A DNA stretch of 64,000 bases from Streptomyces dengpaensis (GCF_002946835.1 NZ_CP026652.1:2604001-2668000), one strand, 5' to 3'. Shown: positions 31,120 through 40,749, counted from the stretch's first letter. Notes: generated from the letters alone by a model not told the origin. A program made the numbers and translations.

Positions 31120-32213
31120 AGCTTCGGCGCAATCTCTTCGGTCCAGATCCGCGTACGGTCCTCCTGCGAGAGGTGGCAGGCGGTGTAGTGCCCGCTGCCG
31201 ACCAGCTGCAGTTCGGGGCGCACGGTACGGGTGACATCGCCCTTGGGCAGGTCCGCGTACGGGCAACGCGGGTGGAAGGCGCAGCCCGAGGGGACGTTGA
31301 TGAGGCTCGGCGGCTGGCCCTTGACCGGGATGAGCCGGTCGGACGTCTCGCGGTCGATGCGGGGCATCGAGCCGAGCAGCCCCCAGGTGTACGGGTGCTG
31401 CGGCTGCTCGAAGATCGTGTCGACGCTGCCGCGCTCCACGCACCGGCCGCCGTACATCACCAGGACTTCGTCGGCGATCTCGGCGACGACGCCCAGGTCG
31501 TGGGTGATGAGGATCACGGCGGAGCCGAACTCCTTCTGCAGATCCCGGATGAGGTCGAGGATCTGCGCCTGGACGGTCACGTCGAGGGCGGTCGTCGGCT
31601 CGTCCGCGATGAGCAGCTCGGGGTTGTTGACCAGCGCCATCGCGATCATCGCGCGCTGGCGCATACCGCCGGAGAACTCGTGCGGGTAGCTGTCGGCGCG
31701 CTTGGCCGGCTCGGGGATGCCGACCCGGTCGAGCATCTCGATGGCCCGCTTGCGCGCGGTCTTCTTGTCGACCTTGTGGTGGACGCGGTACGCCTCGACG
31801 ATCTGGCTGCCGACCGTGTAGTACGGGTGCATCGCCGAGAGCGGGTCCTGGAAGATCATCGCCATCTCGCGGCCGCGGAGCTTGCGCACCTCGTCCGGTT
31901 CGGCGGCGACCAGTTCCTGGCCGTCGAGCCAGATCTCGCCGGACATCTGGACGTTCTTGCCGCGCGCGCCGAGCCGGTGCAGGCCCATGATCGCCAGCGA
32001 GGTGACGGACTTACCGGAGCCCGACTCGCCCACGATGCTGAGGGTCTTGCCCTTCTCCAGCGCGAAGCTGAGCCCGTCGACGGACTTGACCAGGCCGTCG
32101 TCGGTCGGGAAGTGCACCTTGAGGTCGCGGACTTCGAGGAAGGCACTCGGCGCGTCCGAGGGAGCGTTGACCGGCTCGCCCACCGCGGCGCCGGTCTTTG
32201 ACAGTTCGGTCAC
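31116..32213 (-). CDS. Oligopeptide ABC transporter ATP-binding protein (OppD/DppD type)
   Basis: A 365-residue protein from GTG 32213, overlapping the upstream permease stop as GTGA. It has Walker A GESGSGKS (62-69), the [17 protein letters not shown] signature, Walker [14 protein letters not shown], the switch His in [15 protein letters not shown] and the C-terminal oligopeptide domain with [17 protein letters not shown]. It energises peptide import together with the next gene's product. Confidence 0.96.
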   Translation of the reverse strand: MTELSKTGAAVGEPVNAPSDAPSAFLEVRDLKVHFPTDDGLVKSVDGLSFALEKGKTLSIVGESGSGKSVTSLAIMGLHRLGARGKNVQMSGEIWLDGQELVAAEPDEVRKLRGREMAMIFQDPLSAMHPYYTVGSQIVEAYRVHHKVDKKTARKRAIEMLDRVGIPEPAKRADSYPHEFSGGMRQRAMIAMALVNNPELLIADEPTTALDVTVQAQILDLIRDLQKEFGSAVILITHDLGVVAEIADEVLVMYGGRCVERGSVDTIFEQPQHPYTWGLLGSMPRIDRETSDRLIPVKGQPPSLINVPSGCAFHPRCPYADLPKGDVTRTVRPELQLVGSGHYTACHLSQEDRTRIWTEEIAPKL

Positions 32214-33217
32214 GAGAGCCTCACCCGCGGGTCGGCGGCGGCGTACAGCAGGTCCACCAGAAGATTTGCGATCACGACGAAGAAGGCGGCGAGCAGAGTG
32301 ACGCCGAGGATCGGGGGAAGGTCGTTGTCCTTGATGCCCTGCACCGCGTACTCGCCGACGCCGTGCAGCGAGAACACCGTCTCGGTGATCAGGGCACCGC
32401 CGAGCAGCAGGCCCAGGTCCATGCCGAAGACGGTGATGATCGGAGTGAGGGCGGCCCGCAGCCCGTGCCGGACCACGACCCTGCGCTCGCGCAGGCCCTT
32501 GGCGCGGGCCGTGCGGATGAAGTCCTCGTTCATCGTCTCCAGCATGCCCGAGCGGGTGAGCCGCGCGTAGATGGCGGAGTACAGGAGCGCGAGTGAACAC
32601 CACGCCGGGAAGAGCGTGTTGGCCCATTGCGCCGGATTCTCGGCGAACGGGACATAGGTGCGGCCGAAGATGGGCCACTGGTAGGTGAAGAGCAGGATCG
32701 CCAGGTTGCCCGTGAAGAACATGGGCAGCGACACACCGGCGAGCGCGACGCCCATGAAGGTCCGGTCGAAGACCGAGCGCGGCTTGAGCGCGGAGATCAC
32801 ACCGGCCGCCACACCGGACACCAGCCACAGCACGGCGGCACCCGCGGCCAGCGAGATGGTCACCGGAAGGCGCGAGGTGAGCTGCGGCCAGACCTCCACG
32901 TGGGTCTTGAAGGAGTAGCCGAAGCACGGCGCGTTGCACTGCACCGTGGTGGGGCCGATGTCATAGGTGGCGCCGGCCACGATCCCCTTGATGAAGTGCC
33001 AGTACTGGACATACAGGGGCTGGTCCAGACCGAGGTTGTGCTTGACCGCGGCGATGTCCGCTGCCGACGGGCTCTTTCCGATGTACTGCTGGGCCAGCTG
33101 GTCGGCGGTCTGACCGGCCATCCGTGGCAGCAGGAAGAAGATGCCGAAGGTGACCGCGGAGACGACCAGCAGCAGGATCACCGCTGCGACCGTCCGACGG
33201 AGGATGTACGAGATCAC
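32210..33217 (-). CDS. Oligopeptide ABC transporter permease (OppB/DppB type)
   Basis: A 335-residue membrane permease from GTG 33217. It starts ISYILRRTVAAVILLLVVSA, has an extracellular loop with a Cys pair (QCNAPCFGYS), and carries the EAA-type loop RTARAKGLRERRVVVRHGLR that contacts the ATPase. The C-terminus reaches into the OppD start by four bases. A 13-bp hairpin separates it from the binding-protein gene. Confidence 0.95.
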   Translation of the reverse strand: MISYILRRTVAAVILLLVVSAVTFGIFFLLPRMAGQTADQLAQQYIGKSPSAADIAAVKHNLGLDQPLYVQYWHFIKGIVAGATYDIGPTTVQCNAPCFGYSFKTHVEVWPQLTSRLPVTISLAAGAAVLWLVSGVAAGVISALKPRSVFDRTFMGVALAGVSLPMFFTGNLAILLFTYQWPIFGRTYVPFAENPAQWANTLFPAWCSLALLYSAIYARLTRSGMLETMNEDFIRTARAKGLRERRVVVRHGLRAALTPIITVFGMDLGLLLGGALITETVFSLHGVGEYAVQGIKDNDLPPILGVTLLAAFFVVIANLLVDLLYAAADPRVRLS

Positions 33218-33230
33218 GGGGATCGGCGCT

Positions 33231-33262
33231 GGTGCCCGCGGGCCGCGAAGCCCGCGGGCACC
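33231..33262 (-). terminator. Hairpin between binding-protein and permease genes
   Basis: GGTGCCCGCGGGC and GCCCGCGGGCACC are perfect 13-bp arms around CGCGAA. It lies between the solute-binding protein gene and the permease gene of the same operon. It may act as a partial terminator or RNA stabiliser giving more binding protein than transporter. Confidence 0.85.
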
Positions 33263-33289
33263 AATGCCTTCACCTGCCTTCCGGGGCTG

Positions 33290-35041
33290 CTACTTCTTCG
33301 TGGTGCCGATGTTGAGGTAGTCGTACTGACCGCTGAAGGCCGCCGTCGACACCAGGTTGGTGTAGTTCGTCGGGCGGGCCAGCAGCACCTTGAAGTAGGT
33401 CAGCGGGACCAGGACGGCGTCGTCCATGGTCTTCTTGTCGATCTCGGTGTACAGGGCGTTGCGCGCAGTCATGTCCTCGGTGCCGATCGCCTTCTCCAGG
33501 AGGGCGTTGACATCCTTGTTGTTGTACTGCGACAGGTTGGTGTTACCGGAGTCACCGATCGCCTTGCCGTGCAGGATCTGCTGCAGGAAGCCGTAGCCGG
33601 ACGGCCAGTCGGCACCCCACTGCATCATGATCAGGCCGATCTTCTGCTTCTCGGTGAACTTCGGGACACCCGCGTAGTCGGTGAAGTACTTGCCCGACGG
33701 GTACTGCTTCAGGCTGGCGTCGATGCCGACCTTCTTCAGCGAGTCGATGATCGCGGTGGCCGCGTCGATCTCCGGCTGGCGGTCGCTGCGCGCCGAGATG
33801 TTCGTCTTGATCGACGACGTGCCGCAGGCCTTCAGCTGCTCCTTGGCCTTGGCCGCGTCGCCCTTGTTGCCAGGGGTCGCGTAGACATCCGACTTCTCGT
33901 AGCCGGGGATGTCCGGCGGGAGGACGGTGGAGGCGATGTCACCGCGGATCGGGCCGCCCTCGGCGGTCTGCACCGAGGCCTTGTCGATCGCGTACTGCAC
34001 GGCCTTGCGGCACTCGACCTTGTCGAACGGCTTCACCTTGGTGTTGATCGCCATGTAGACGAGACGCCCACCGAAGGTGTTGTCCGTGTTGGCCTTCTTC
34101 GCGGCGGAGCTGAGCAGCTGCGCCTGGGTCGCGGCCTGGACACCCGAACCGCCGAGGTCGATCGAGTCGCCGGCCTGGACGTTCTTGTCGATCGTGGCGG
34201 CGTTGACCTTCAGGTTGACGACGATCTTGTCCGGGTACTGCTTGCGCAGCGGGTCGGTCTTCGCGTCCCAGTTCTCGTTGCGGACGAGGACGGCGCCCTT
34301 GCCGTCCTCGTAGCTCTGGAACTTGTACGAGCCCGAGGACACGATGTTCTTGACGTAGTCGATGCCCTTGTCCTTGGCCTTGGGCACCGGAGCCGTCTGC
34401 GGCGTCGCGACCAGGTAGTCGAACTCCTGGAAGGCGCGGTTCAGGTGGAAGACGACCGTGGTGTCGTCCGGCGTCTCGATGGACGCCAGGCCCTTGTCGC
34501 TCTTGTCCTTGTAGGGGCCCTTGTACTTGTCGCCGCCCTCCATGAACTGCTGGAAGTAGTTCGGGCCGAGGGAGAGCACGTCACGCGCGAAGTTGGAGCG
34601 CTCGACGGCGTACTTGACGTCCTTGGACGTGATCGCCGTGCCGTCCTGGTACTCCAGGCCCGGACGCAGCTTGTACGTCCAGGTCTTGCCGCCGTCGCTC
34701 GGCACACCGGGGCTCGCGGCGAGGTCCGGGACCAGCTCGTTGCCCTTGTCGCCCGCGGCGGGCTTGAAGGTCATCAGCGGGCGGGCGTACAGCCGGCTGA
34801 AGTTGTACATGTACCCGTAGTACGTGTTGCCGGGGTCGAAGGAGTCCGGGACGTCGGAGTACTCGAAGGTGACCGTCCCGCCCTTCTTCGTCGAGGCGTT
34901 GACGACGTCCTTGGTCGCTGCGTTGGCTCCAGCTGATTGGGTGGTGTCGTCGTTCTTGTTGTCATCGGCCTTGCTGCAGCCTGCGAGAAGCAGACTCGCG
35001 GAGCCGATGGCCGCTACAGCGGCCAGCGCTGACCTTCGCAT
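33290..35041 (-). CDS. Oligopeptide ABC transporter substrate-binding lipoprotein
   Basis: About 583 residues from ATG 35041 (MRRSALAAVAAIGSASLLLA), with a lipobox LLAGC at Cys22; GGAGGGG lies 12 bases upstream. It is a family 5 extracellular solute-binding protein: GGTVTFEYSDVPDSFDP, WTYKLRPGLEYQDGT, KYAVERS and later AVQYAIDKASVQ are typical. It captures oligopeptides at the cell surface. It lies second in the operon, after one permease gene and ahead of a hairpin. Confidence 0.95.
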   Translation of the reverse strand: MRRSALAAVAAIGSASLLLAGCSKADDNKNDDTTQSAGANAATKDVVNASTKKGGTVTFEYSDVPDSFDPGNTYYGYMYNFSRLYARPLMTFKPAAGDKGNELVPDLAASPGVPSDGGKTWTYKLRPGLEYQDGTAITSKDVKYAVERSNFARDVLSLGPNYFQQFMEGGDKYKGPYKDKSDKGLASIETPDDTTVVFHLNRAFQEFDYLVATPQTAPVPKAKDKGIDYVKNIVSSGSYKFQSYEDGKGAVLVRNENWDAKTDPLRKQYPDKIVVNLKVNAATIDKNVQAGDSIDLGGSGVQAATQAQLLSSAAKKANTDNTFGGRLVYMAINTKVKPFDKVECRKAVQYAIDKASVQTAEGGPIRGDIASTVLPPDIPGYEKSDVYATPGNKGDAAKAKEQLKACGTSSIKTNISARSDRQPEIDAATAIIDSLKKVGIDASLKQYPSGKYFTDYAGVPKFTEKQKIGLIMMQWGADWPSGYGFLQQILHGKAIGDSGNTNLSQYNNKDVNALLEKAIGTEDMTARNALYTEIDKKTMDDAVLVPLTYFKVLLARPTNYTNLVSTAAFSGQYDYLNIGTTKK

Positions 35042-35098
35042 GATGAGCGGGTTCCCCTCCATTGTCGGAAACTTGATGGGCTCTTCGTCGCGCCGTCG

Positions 35099-36097
35099 TC
35101 AGCGGCTGCGCGGATCCAGAGCGTCGCGGAGACCGTCGCCGAGCAAGTTGAACGCCAGCACGGTCACAAAGATGGCGAGACCAGGAACGATCATGAACTG
35201 CGGGTCCACCTCGTAGTAGGTGACCGCTTCCCTGAGCATCCCGCCCCACGATGCCTGCGGGGGCTGGATGCCGACCCCGAGGAAGCTCAGGGACGCCTCG
35301 AAGAGGATGTTGGTCGGGATGAGCAGCGTCGAGTAGACGATGATCGGGCCGACCAGGTTGGGCAGCAGCTCCCGGAAGAGAATGTACGGGCCCTTGGCGC
35401 CCATGCCCCGGGAGGCGTCCACGAATTCCCGCTCGCGCAGGGCGAGCGTCTGGCCTCGGACGATGCGGCCCAGGTACGGCCAGTTGAAGAAGCCGATGAC
35501 GAAGATGAGCACGCTCAGGTGGAGCGGAAGCCCTTCGAGGCCGAAGGCGCCACCCTGGAGAGTGGCGGAGATGGCGATGGCGAAGAGCAGGAGGGGGAAG
35601 GCGAGGAAGGTGTCCATCAGGCGGCTGATGATCGAGTCGACCCGTCCGCCGTAGTAACCCGCGACGACGCCCAGGATCGCGCCGATCGCGTTCGACAGGA
35701 CGGTGGCCCCGAAGGCGACCACCAGGGACACCCAGGAGCCCTCGAGGATACGGGTGGCGATGTCGCGCCCGAACTTCGGCTCCACACCGAGCGGGTGGTC
35801 CGCGCTCATACCGCCCATGCCGCCGGTGGGCAGCGAGGTGTTGGGGTCGATCAGATCCTGGTTGAAGGCGTTCGGGTCGAGCCCGAACAGGGCCTGGATG
35901 GGCCGGGAGAGCACGGCCATCAGGATCAGCAGCACGACGATGACACCGCCGGCGACCGCCACCTTGTCACGCTTGAAGCGCGTCCAGGCGATCTGTCCCA
36001 GGGAACGGCCCTCGATCTGGCCCTTGTCGACACCGGCAAGCACGGCCTCAGGCTGCGCTTCCGATGTCGCCCCGGTGGTCTCGATCGGTGCGGTCAC
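35099..36097 (-). CDS. Oligopeptide ABC transporter permease (OppC/DppC type)
   Basis: About 332 residues from GTG 36097 (VTAPIETTGATSEAQPEAVL), with AAGGGG ten bases upstream; the frame runs open to 36172. A cytoplasmic N-terminus (SLGQIAWTRFKRDKVAVAGG) is followed by OppC-type helices and the coupling loop FVDASRGMGAKGPYILFRELLPN. It is the first gene of the operon, which runs OppC, binding protein, OppB, OppD, OppF and recalls SCO5476-5480 from memory. Confidence 0.94.
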   Translation of the reverse strand: MTAPIETTGATSEAQPEAVLAGVDKGQIEGRSLGQIAWTRFKRDKVAVAGGVIVVLLILMAVLSRPIQALFGLDPNAFNQDLIDPNTSLPTGGMGGMSADHPLGVEPKFGRDIATRILEGSWVSLVVAFGATVLSNAIGAILGVVAGYYGGRVDSIISRLMDTFLAFPLLLFAIAISATLQGGAFGLEGLPLHLSVLIFVIGFFNWPYLGRIVRGQTLALREREFVDASRGMGAKGPYILFRELLPNLVGPIIVYSTLLIPTNILFEASLSFLGVGIQPPQASWGGMLREAVTYYEVDPQFMIVPGLAIFVTVLAFNLLGDGLRDALDPRSR

Positions 36098-36347
36098 AGT
36101 GACCCGACCCCTTCTCTCGCCGGTGGTGACCGGCCTACGCCCGCCGCTGTCTGCGGCTTGGTTCACTTGCACGCCAGGAAGCCGGCCGCAGATGGTGCGG
36201 CCCGATGACCCGGCTGGTCCTTCGACTTGCGCTCGCTCACAGGATCGATGACCCCATGTCTGATGGGCGAGTCTTCAGTGCCGCCACGATCACGTGCCAG
36301 GCCTGATGGAGAAAGTATGCGCAACCGTGATGCTTGTAGGGGGATTC

Positions 36348-36370
36348 CGTTATCCGAACACTGGGTAACG
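36348..36370. promoter_or_regulatory. Inverted repeat upstream of the oligopeptide operon
   Basis: CGTTATCC and GGGTAACG (7 of 8 paired) with a 7-bp spacer GAACACT, about 250 bp upstream of the first operon gene. The 454-bp interval 36098-36551 contains no gene; this is its only clear structure and could be an operator. Confidence 0.35.
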
Positions 36371-36551
36371 CGAGGCGGACGGGGGCAGTTGGGCCGGAAG
36401 GGGCCATGGTGGCCGCTTTCGCCCCCAAGCGGGACATCCGGCCCTTACGTCCGCGGACGCGCAGGTCAGGCGGAAGGCGCGGACAGCATGACACGGCCGC
36501 ACGACAGGGGTGCACGACAGGGCCGGGCGGGAGGCCGCCTTGAGTGGGCCG

Positions 36552-37349
36552 TCAGTAGCCGCCGCCGGCCGGCGGATAGCCGTAGCCGCCCGCCAACGGC
36601 GCCTGGGCCGGGGCCGCGTGGGCCTCACGGTCGTAGAACGGCCGGGCGTTGGCCCGCAGCCACATCGCCACCGGGTCGTACTCGTCGGACATCGCGACGG
36701 TCGATACGGGCAGCCCGTCCGGGACCGCGCCGATGGACTGCTGCATCATCGCGCGCACCGAGTCGACGGCCGGCGGCGAGGTGTCGTACACGTCAAGGCC
36801 GATGGCCAGATAGGGCGCCCCGAGCGAGGGCTGCACCCAGGCGCGGCGCAGCGAGCGTACGGCGGGGGTGCGGTGCGCGTTCTGCGTGAGCAGGGCGTAG
36901 AACTGCGGGATCGCGATGCCCGGTTCGGAGAGCCGGAGCGGGCCCGCGGGCTGGCGCTCCAGGCCCGTCGCGATGCGGCGCAGATCCAGCCACGGGATGC
37001 CGACACCGCCGCCCGGGGCGTGCGGATTGAGCCACAGGCCGAAGTGGTCGGGGTACAGGGTGCGGGCGACGTCGAGGCCGTCGACGACCTCGTACGAGCG
37101 GTTCCAGCCGCTGGCCGACAGTTCCTGGGCGGAGGTGACGCAGGGCGCGTAGCCGAAGCCGTCCACCTCCATGTTCCCGTACTGGGCGTCCGGGGCGCCG
37201 GCCTGGCCGTGCCAGAGCAGCATCCAGACCTGGCCGGACGACGGGGTCGCGAGCGCGCGCAGGAGCGCCTCATAGGCGTCGTAACGCCCCGGCGTCACCT
37301 GGCGGAGCATGTGCTCGACCTGCCCGGCCGCGGCCGTGCCTGCGCTCAC
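36552..37349 (-). CDS. SseB-like protein (C-terminal SseB domain), first copy
   Basis: A 265-residue soluble protein from ATG 37349 (MSAGTAAAGQVEHMLRQVTP). An N-terminal segment (YDAYEALLRALATPSSGQVW) is followed by a domain with SRSYEVVDGLDVARTLYPDHFG-like text and a C-terminal SseB-type unit ending MWLRANARPFYDREA, which matches the end of the neighbouring gene's product (EWMRAKVRPFYQQ). A Gly/Tyr/Pro-rich tail (GGYGYPPAGGGY) closes it. SseB overproduction changes serine sensitivity in E. coli; the biochemical role is unknown. It lies near the glycine/serine genes. Confidence 0.8.
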   Translation of the reverse strand: MSAGTAAAGQVEHMLRQVTPGRYDAYEALLRALATPSSGQVWMLLWHGQAGAPDAQYGNMEVDGFGYAPCVTSAQELSASGWNRSYEVVDGLDVARTLYPDHFGLWLNPHAPGGGVGIPWLDLRRIATGLERQPAGPLRLSEPGIAIPQFYALLTQNAHRTPAVRSLRRAWVQPSLGAPYLAIGLDVYDTSPPAVDSVRAMMQQSIGAVPDGLPVSTVAMSDEYDPVAMWLRANARPFYDREAHAAPAQAPLAGGYGYPPAGGGY

Positions 37350-37481
37350 TTTTAACCGCCCCTTCGTGAAACCTGGACCCCGGATATGAAACCAGCTTAG
37401 GTGGCTCTGCCCACAGCAGCGCCCAAGAGCTCGTGGGCTTACCGCTGTTGCGCGCGTGCGTCGTGTTCGTGGCCGGTCGCG

Positions 37482-37540
37482 CCCACGCGGCGGAGCCGCA
37501 CGCTGTCACCACCCCGCGCCCCCCTTCGGGCACGGGCTCA
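37482..37540. repeat. Dispersed intergenic repeat, second copy
   Basis: Begins CCCACGCGGCGGAGCCGCA and continues TGTCACCACCCCGCGCCCC, matching the element at 14682. It occupies the 210-bp spacer between the two SseB-like genes. Confidence 0.7.
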
Positions 37541-37559
37541 GCAGCCCTGTCGGCCGAGC

Positions 37560-38327
37560 TCAGTGGCCCTGCTGGTAGAAGGGCCGCACCTTGGCGCGCA
37601 TCCACTCGCCCACCGGATCCTGGGCCACGTCGAGGAGGACCAGGTTCACGGGGCGGTCGACCGGGACCCGGCCGAGCGCGCGGCCGAGCGCGTCGAGCGG
37701 GAGGGTACGGGCATCGCCCTCCCACAGGGAGAGTTCGACGCCGATGAACATGACGGGGTCGCCGCCCTCGATGCTGGCCAGGCAGCGGCGGGCGGTCACC
37801 ACGACGCCGGTCTCGGCGAACTCGGCCGAGGCCGCGGACAGGAAGTCCACCGGGTCGTCCTGCCAGTCGGGCTCGAACAGCCGCACCCGGCCGCCGCTCG
37901 CGGGCCCGTCCAGCGGGGTCCGCCCGGCGCGGCACAGCTCGGCCACGGCGGGCGGCGGCAGCGGGACGCCGACCACGCCGTCCGGGTTGACCGCGATGCC
38001 CACCTGCGGAGGCAGACCGCGGGCGAACTCGACGGCGGGCGCGATCGTGTACGACATGTGGCCGCCGACGACCTGGCGGAACTGTTCCTCGGAGCTGAAG
38101 ACGGGAACGTACGCCTGGCCCTCGATCTCCAGCATGGGCAGGTCGAGCGGGCCGCTCTGCGGACCGCCGCCGTTCGGCAGGGGCACCCAGACGAAGCTGC
38201 GGCCGAGGACCTCGACGATGCGGCCACCGGCGGAGGGCACGCCGAGGGACGCGGACAGCACCTCCTCCAGCTCGTTGCCGGGCCATCCGCCGTGCGGATG
38301 GGGGTGCGCCTGTGCCGGGAAGTCCAT
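37560..38327 (-). CDS. SseB-like protein (enhanced serine sensitivity family), second copy
   Basis: A 255-residue protein from ATG 38327 (MDFPAQAHPHPHGGWPGNEL). The N-terminal SseB domain has FVWVPLPNGG, YVPVFSSEEQFRQV and PPQVGIAVNPDGVVGVPLP; the C-terminal SseB_C domain has VELSLWEGDARTLPLDALGRAL and ends WMRAKVRPFYQQGH. It is upstream of the first copy on the same strand, so this is a tandem paralogous pair. The role is unknown; both sit just before the glycine cleavage genes. Confidence 0.85.
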   Translation of the reverse strand: MDFPAQAHPHPHGGWPGNELEEVLSASLGVPSAGGRIVEVLGRSFVWVPLPNGGGPQSGPLDLPMLEIEGQAYVPVFSSEEQFRQVVGGHMSYTIAPAVEFARGLPPQVGIAVNPDGVVGVPLPPPAVAELCRAGRTPLDGPASGGRVRLFEPDWQDDPVDFLSAASAEFAETGVVVTARRCLASIEGGDPVMFIGVELSLWEGDARTLPLDALGRALGRVPVDRPVNLVLLDVAQDPVGEWMRAKVRPFYQQGH

Positions 38328-38440
38328 CTCTCTACCGCCTGCTCCGAACCGCTGTTCCGGCTCGCAAGGTTAATGGGCTCACGAGACCGGCGCGGCGGGG
38401 CTGAGCTCGCACGACGGCCAAGCCGGTCTCGTACGACCGC

Positions 38441-39112
38441 TCAGCCGCCGAAGTCGATCCGGCGCAGCACGTCCGCCGCGTCGCGGTCGATGAGGACCGC
38501 CGAGCCGCAGCCCTCTGGCAGGTCGCCCCGCTCGACGGAGCGCAGCAGCCGTGCGACCGCGCCGCGGTGGCGCGCGAACGCGTACCGCGAGACGCCCCGG
38601 CCGCGCTCGCGCTGGCCCTCCAAGGCGGTGCGGGGCGGGACGTCGAGCAGCAGCAGGTGCAGCGCGCCGCCCCGGCGCCGGGCCTCGCGGGCGAGCCAGC
38701 GGCGCACCCAGGCCTGCGTACCGCAGTCGTGCACGACGACTCCGGCGCCGGAGCGCAGCGCGCGGCGCAGCCCCGCGTAGTGCGCGAGACGGACGAGGGG
38801 GCGGTAGACCGCGTACGGCAGCCAGTGGACCATCCGGCCGTCCCAGCGGTCGCGGGTGTCCTGCGAGTCGATGCGCGCGCCCGTGACGGCCCGGCGCATC
38901 AGCGTCGACTTGCCGCTGCCGGGCAGCCCGGTGACCACGACGAGGTCCGACGCGCCGAAGTGGAGCCCGTGCGGGCTGCGTCCCGCGCGGGCTCGGAGGT
39001 CGCGGACGACAGCCGTCGGCAGCGGTCCGCACGCCTCCCGGGCGCGGGCGGCGCCGGGCGGCTTGGGCAGCGCGATGCCCGAGGTCGTCGCGTACGCCGT
39101 GGTCCTGTTCAC
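38441..39112 (-). CDS. P-loop ATP-binding (kinase-like) protein
   Basis: A 223-residue protein from GTG 39112 (VNRTTAYATTSGIALPKPPG), with GGGGAGG nine bases upstream. It has a Walker A loop VVVTGLPGSGKSTLMRRAV, VVVHDCGTQAWVRRWLA and LLLLDVPPRTALEGQRERGR, the pattern of small nucleoside/zeta-toxin-like P-loop kinases. The substrate is unknown. It is divergent from gcvT and its promoter abuts the glycine riboswitch leader. Confidence 0.85.
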   Translation of the reverse strand: MNRTTAYATTSGIALPKPPGAARAREACGPLPTAVVRDLRARAGRSPHGLHFGASDLVVVTGLPGSGKSTLMRRAVTGARIDSQDTRDRWDGRMVHWLPYAVYRPLVRLAHYAGLRRALRSGAGVVVHDCGTQAWVRRWLAREARRRGGALHLLLLDVPPRTALEGQRERGRGVSRYAFARHRGAVARLLRSVERGDLPEGCGSAVLIDRDAADVLRRIDFGG

Positions 39113-39301
39113 CGTGATCGTCCTCCCCTTGGGTGTGGAGTCCCATCCCCGTTGAGTGTAAAGAGAAGGTAATGACCTTCGCTTCTCGTTTCGGTACGTG
39201 GACTGCCACAGGCCGGTTACAGGTCCCCGAGGGTGCCCCTGCCGCGCCGGACGGATGCGTGCAATGATGTGCCCGCCAACTGCATACCGGCCGCTTGAAT
39301 C

Positions 39302-39510
39302 CGCGCGGGAGAGTTCCGGGGACGTACGCGTACCCGGGCGCCGAAGGAGCAAGTCCCTCCCTTGAATCTCTCAGGCACCGTTACCGCGCGGGCGAGGCAC
39401 ATCTGAAAAGCGGGCCGCTGACCGGTGGCTCCACCCAAGGTGCAAGTCAGGACCACCGTTTGCCGGGGTCGTGACGAACCTCTCAGGTTCCGATGACAGA
39501 TGGGGAGGAA
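39302..39510 (+). ncRNA. Tandem glycine riboswitch ahead of gcvT
   Basis: Two adjacent glycine aptamers are visible. The first has GGGAGAG, then GCGCCGAAGGAGCAAG, TCTCTCAGGCACCG and the closing CGCGCGGGCGAGG. The second has CCACCCAAGGTGCAAGTC, GGACCACC, AACCTCTCAGGTTCC and GACAGATGGGGA. They lie in the leader of gcvT, 34 bp before its ATG. Glycine riboswitches usually turn on glycine cleavage genes when glycine is abundant, so this should induce gcvT and probably gcvH. Confidence 0.93.
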
Positions 39511-39543
39511 CGACCTCGCCGTCATGCCTTGGGAGCACCACCG

Positions 39544-40662
39544 ATGAGCAGCAACGCACCCCGTCACACCGCGCTCGATGCCCTGCATCGCTCGCTCGGC
39601 GCGACCATGACCGACTTCGCGGGCTGGGACATGCCCCTGCGGTACGGCTCCGAGCGCGACGAGCACCTCGCCGTCCGTACGAAGGCCGGTCTCTTCGACC
39701 TCTCGCACATGGGCGAGATCACGGTCACCGGCCATCAGGCGGCCGAGCTCCTGAACTACGCGCTGGTCGGCAACATCGCCTCCGTCGGCGTCGGCCGCGC
39801 CCGCTACACCATGATCTGCCGGGCGGACGGCGGCATCCTCGACGACCTGATCGTGTACCGGCTGGCCGAGACCGAGTACATGGTCGTCGCCAACGCGTCC
39901 AACGCCCAGGTCGTCCTCGACGCGCTGACCGAGCGCGCGGCCGGTTTCGACGCCGAGGTCCGCGACGACCGTGACGCGTACGCGCTGATCGCGGTGCAGG
40001 GCCCCGAGTCCCCCGGCATCCTCAAGTCGCTCACCGACGCCGACCTGGACGGCCTCAAGTACTACGCGGGTCTGCCCGGCACGGTCGCGGGCGTCCCGGC
40101 CCTCATCGCCCGCACGGGCTACACCGGCGAGGACGGCTTCGAGCTGTTCGTGTCCCCCTCCGACGCCGAGAAGCTGTGGCAGGCGCTGACCGAGGCGGGC
40201 GCCCCGGCCGGGCTCGTCCCCTGCGGTCTGTCCTGCCGCGACACGCTGCGCCTGGAGGCGGGCATGCCGCTGTACGGGCACGAACTCTCGACGTCCCTCA
40301 CGCCCTTCGACGCGGGGCTCGGGCGGGTCGTGAAGTTCGAGAAGGAGGGCGATTTCGTGGGGCGCGAGGCCCTGCGGGAGGCCGCTTCCCGCGCTCAGGA
40401 GAACCCTCCGCGCGTCCTCGTCGGCCTGGTCGCCGAGGGCCGTCGCGTCCCGCGCGCCGGGTACGCCGTCGTCGCCGGCGGCACGGTGATCGGCGAGGTC
40501 ACCTCCGGCGCGCCCTCCCCGACGCTGGGCAAGCCGATCGCGATGGCGTACGTCGACGCCGCGCACGCCGCGCCGGGCACGGCCGGGGTCGGTGTGGACA
40601 TCCGGGGCAGCCACGAGCCGTACGAGGTCGTGGCGCTGCCCTTCTACAAGCGCCAGAAGTAG
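39544..40662 (+). CDS. gcvT: Glycine cleavage system aminomethyltransferase (T protein)
   Basis: A 372-residue protein from ATG 39544 (MSSNAPRHTALDALHRSLGA). It has the folate-binding fold: FAGWDMPLRYGSERDEH, GLFDLSHMGEI, RTGYTGEDGFELF and CRDTLRLEAGMPLYGHEL. It transfers the methylene group of the H-protein-bound aminomethyl to tetrahydrofolate, releasing ammonia. It stands directly behind the glycine riboswitch; gcvH follows 190 bp on, and gcvP is not in the window. Confidence 0.97.
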   Translation: MSSNAPRHTALDALHRSLGATMTDFAGWDMPLRYGSERDEHLAVRTKAGLFDLSHMGEITVTGHQAAELLNYALVGNIASVGVGRARYTMICRADGGILDDLIVYRLAETEYMVVANASNAQVVLDALTERAAGFDAEVRDDRDAYALIAVQGPESPGILKSLTDADLDGLKYYAGLPGTVAGVPALIARTGYTGEDGFELFVSPSDAEKLWQALTEAGAPAGLVPCGLSCRDTLRLEAGMPLYGHELSTSLTPFDAGLGRVVKFEKEGDFVGREALREAASRAQENPPRVLVGLVAEGRRVPRAGYAVVAGGTVIGEVTSGAPSPTLGKPIAMAYVDAAHAAPGTAGVGVDIRGSHEPYEVVALPFYKRQK

Positions 40663-40749
40663 ACACCTCCGGCAAGCGCCCGAAGCAGACACGTCCGCCG
40701 GTGCACGAGGCGGGCACGTCCACAAGCATCGGAAGCAGACACGGCTCAC
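40648..40749. repeat. Copies of the gcvT 3' end in the gcvT-gcvH spacer
   Basis: Three related segments of about 25 bp start AAGCGCCAGAAGTAGACAC (40648, spanning the gcvT stop), AAGCGCCCGAAGCAGACAC (40674) and AAGCATCGGAAGCAGACAC (40724). They look like decayed duplications of the gene end. Confidence 0.8.
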
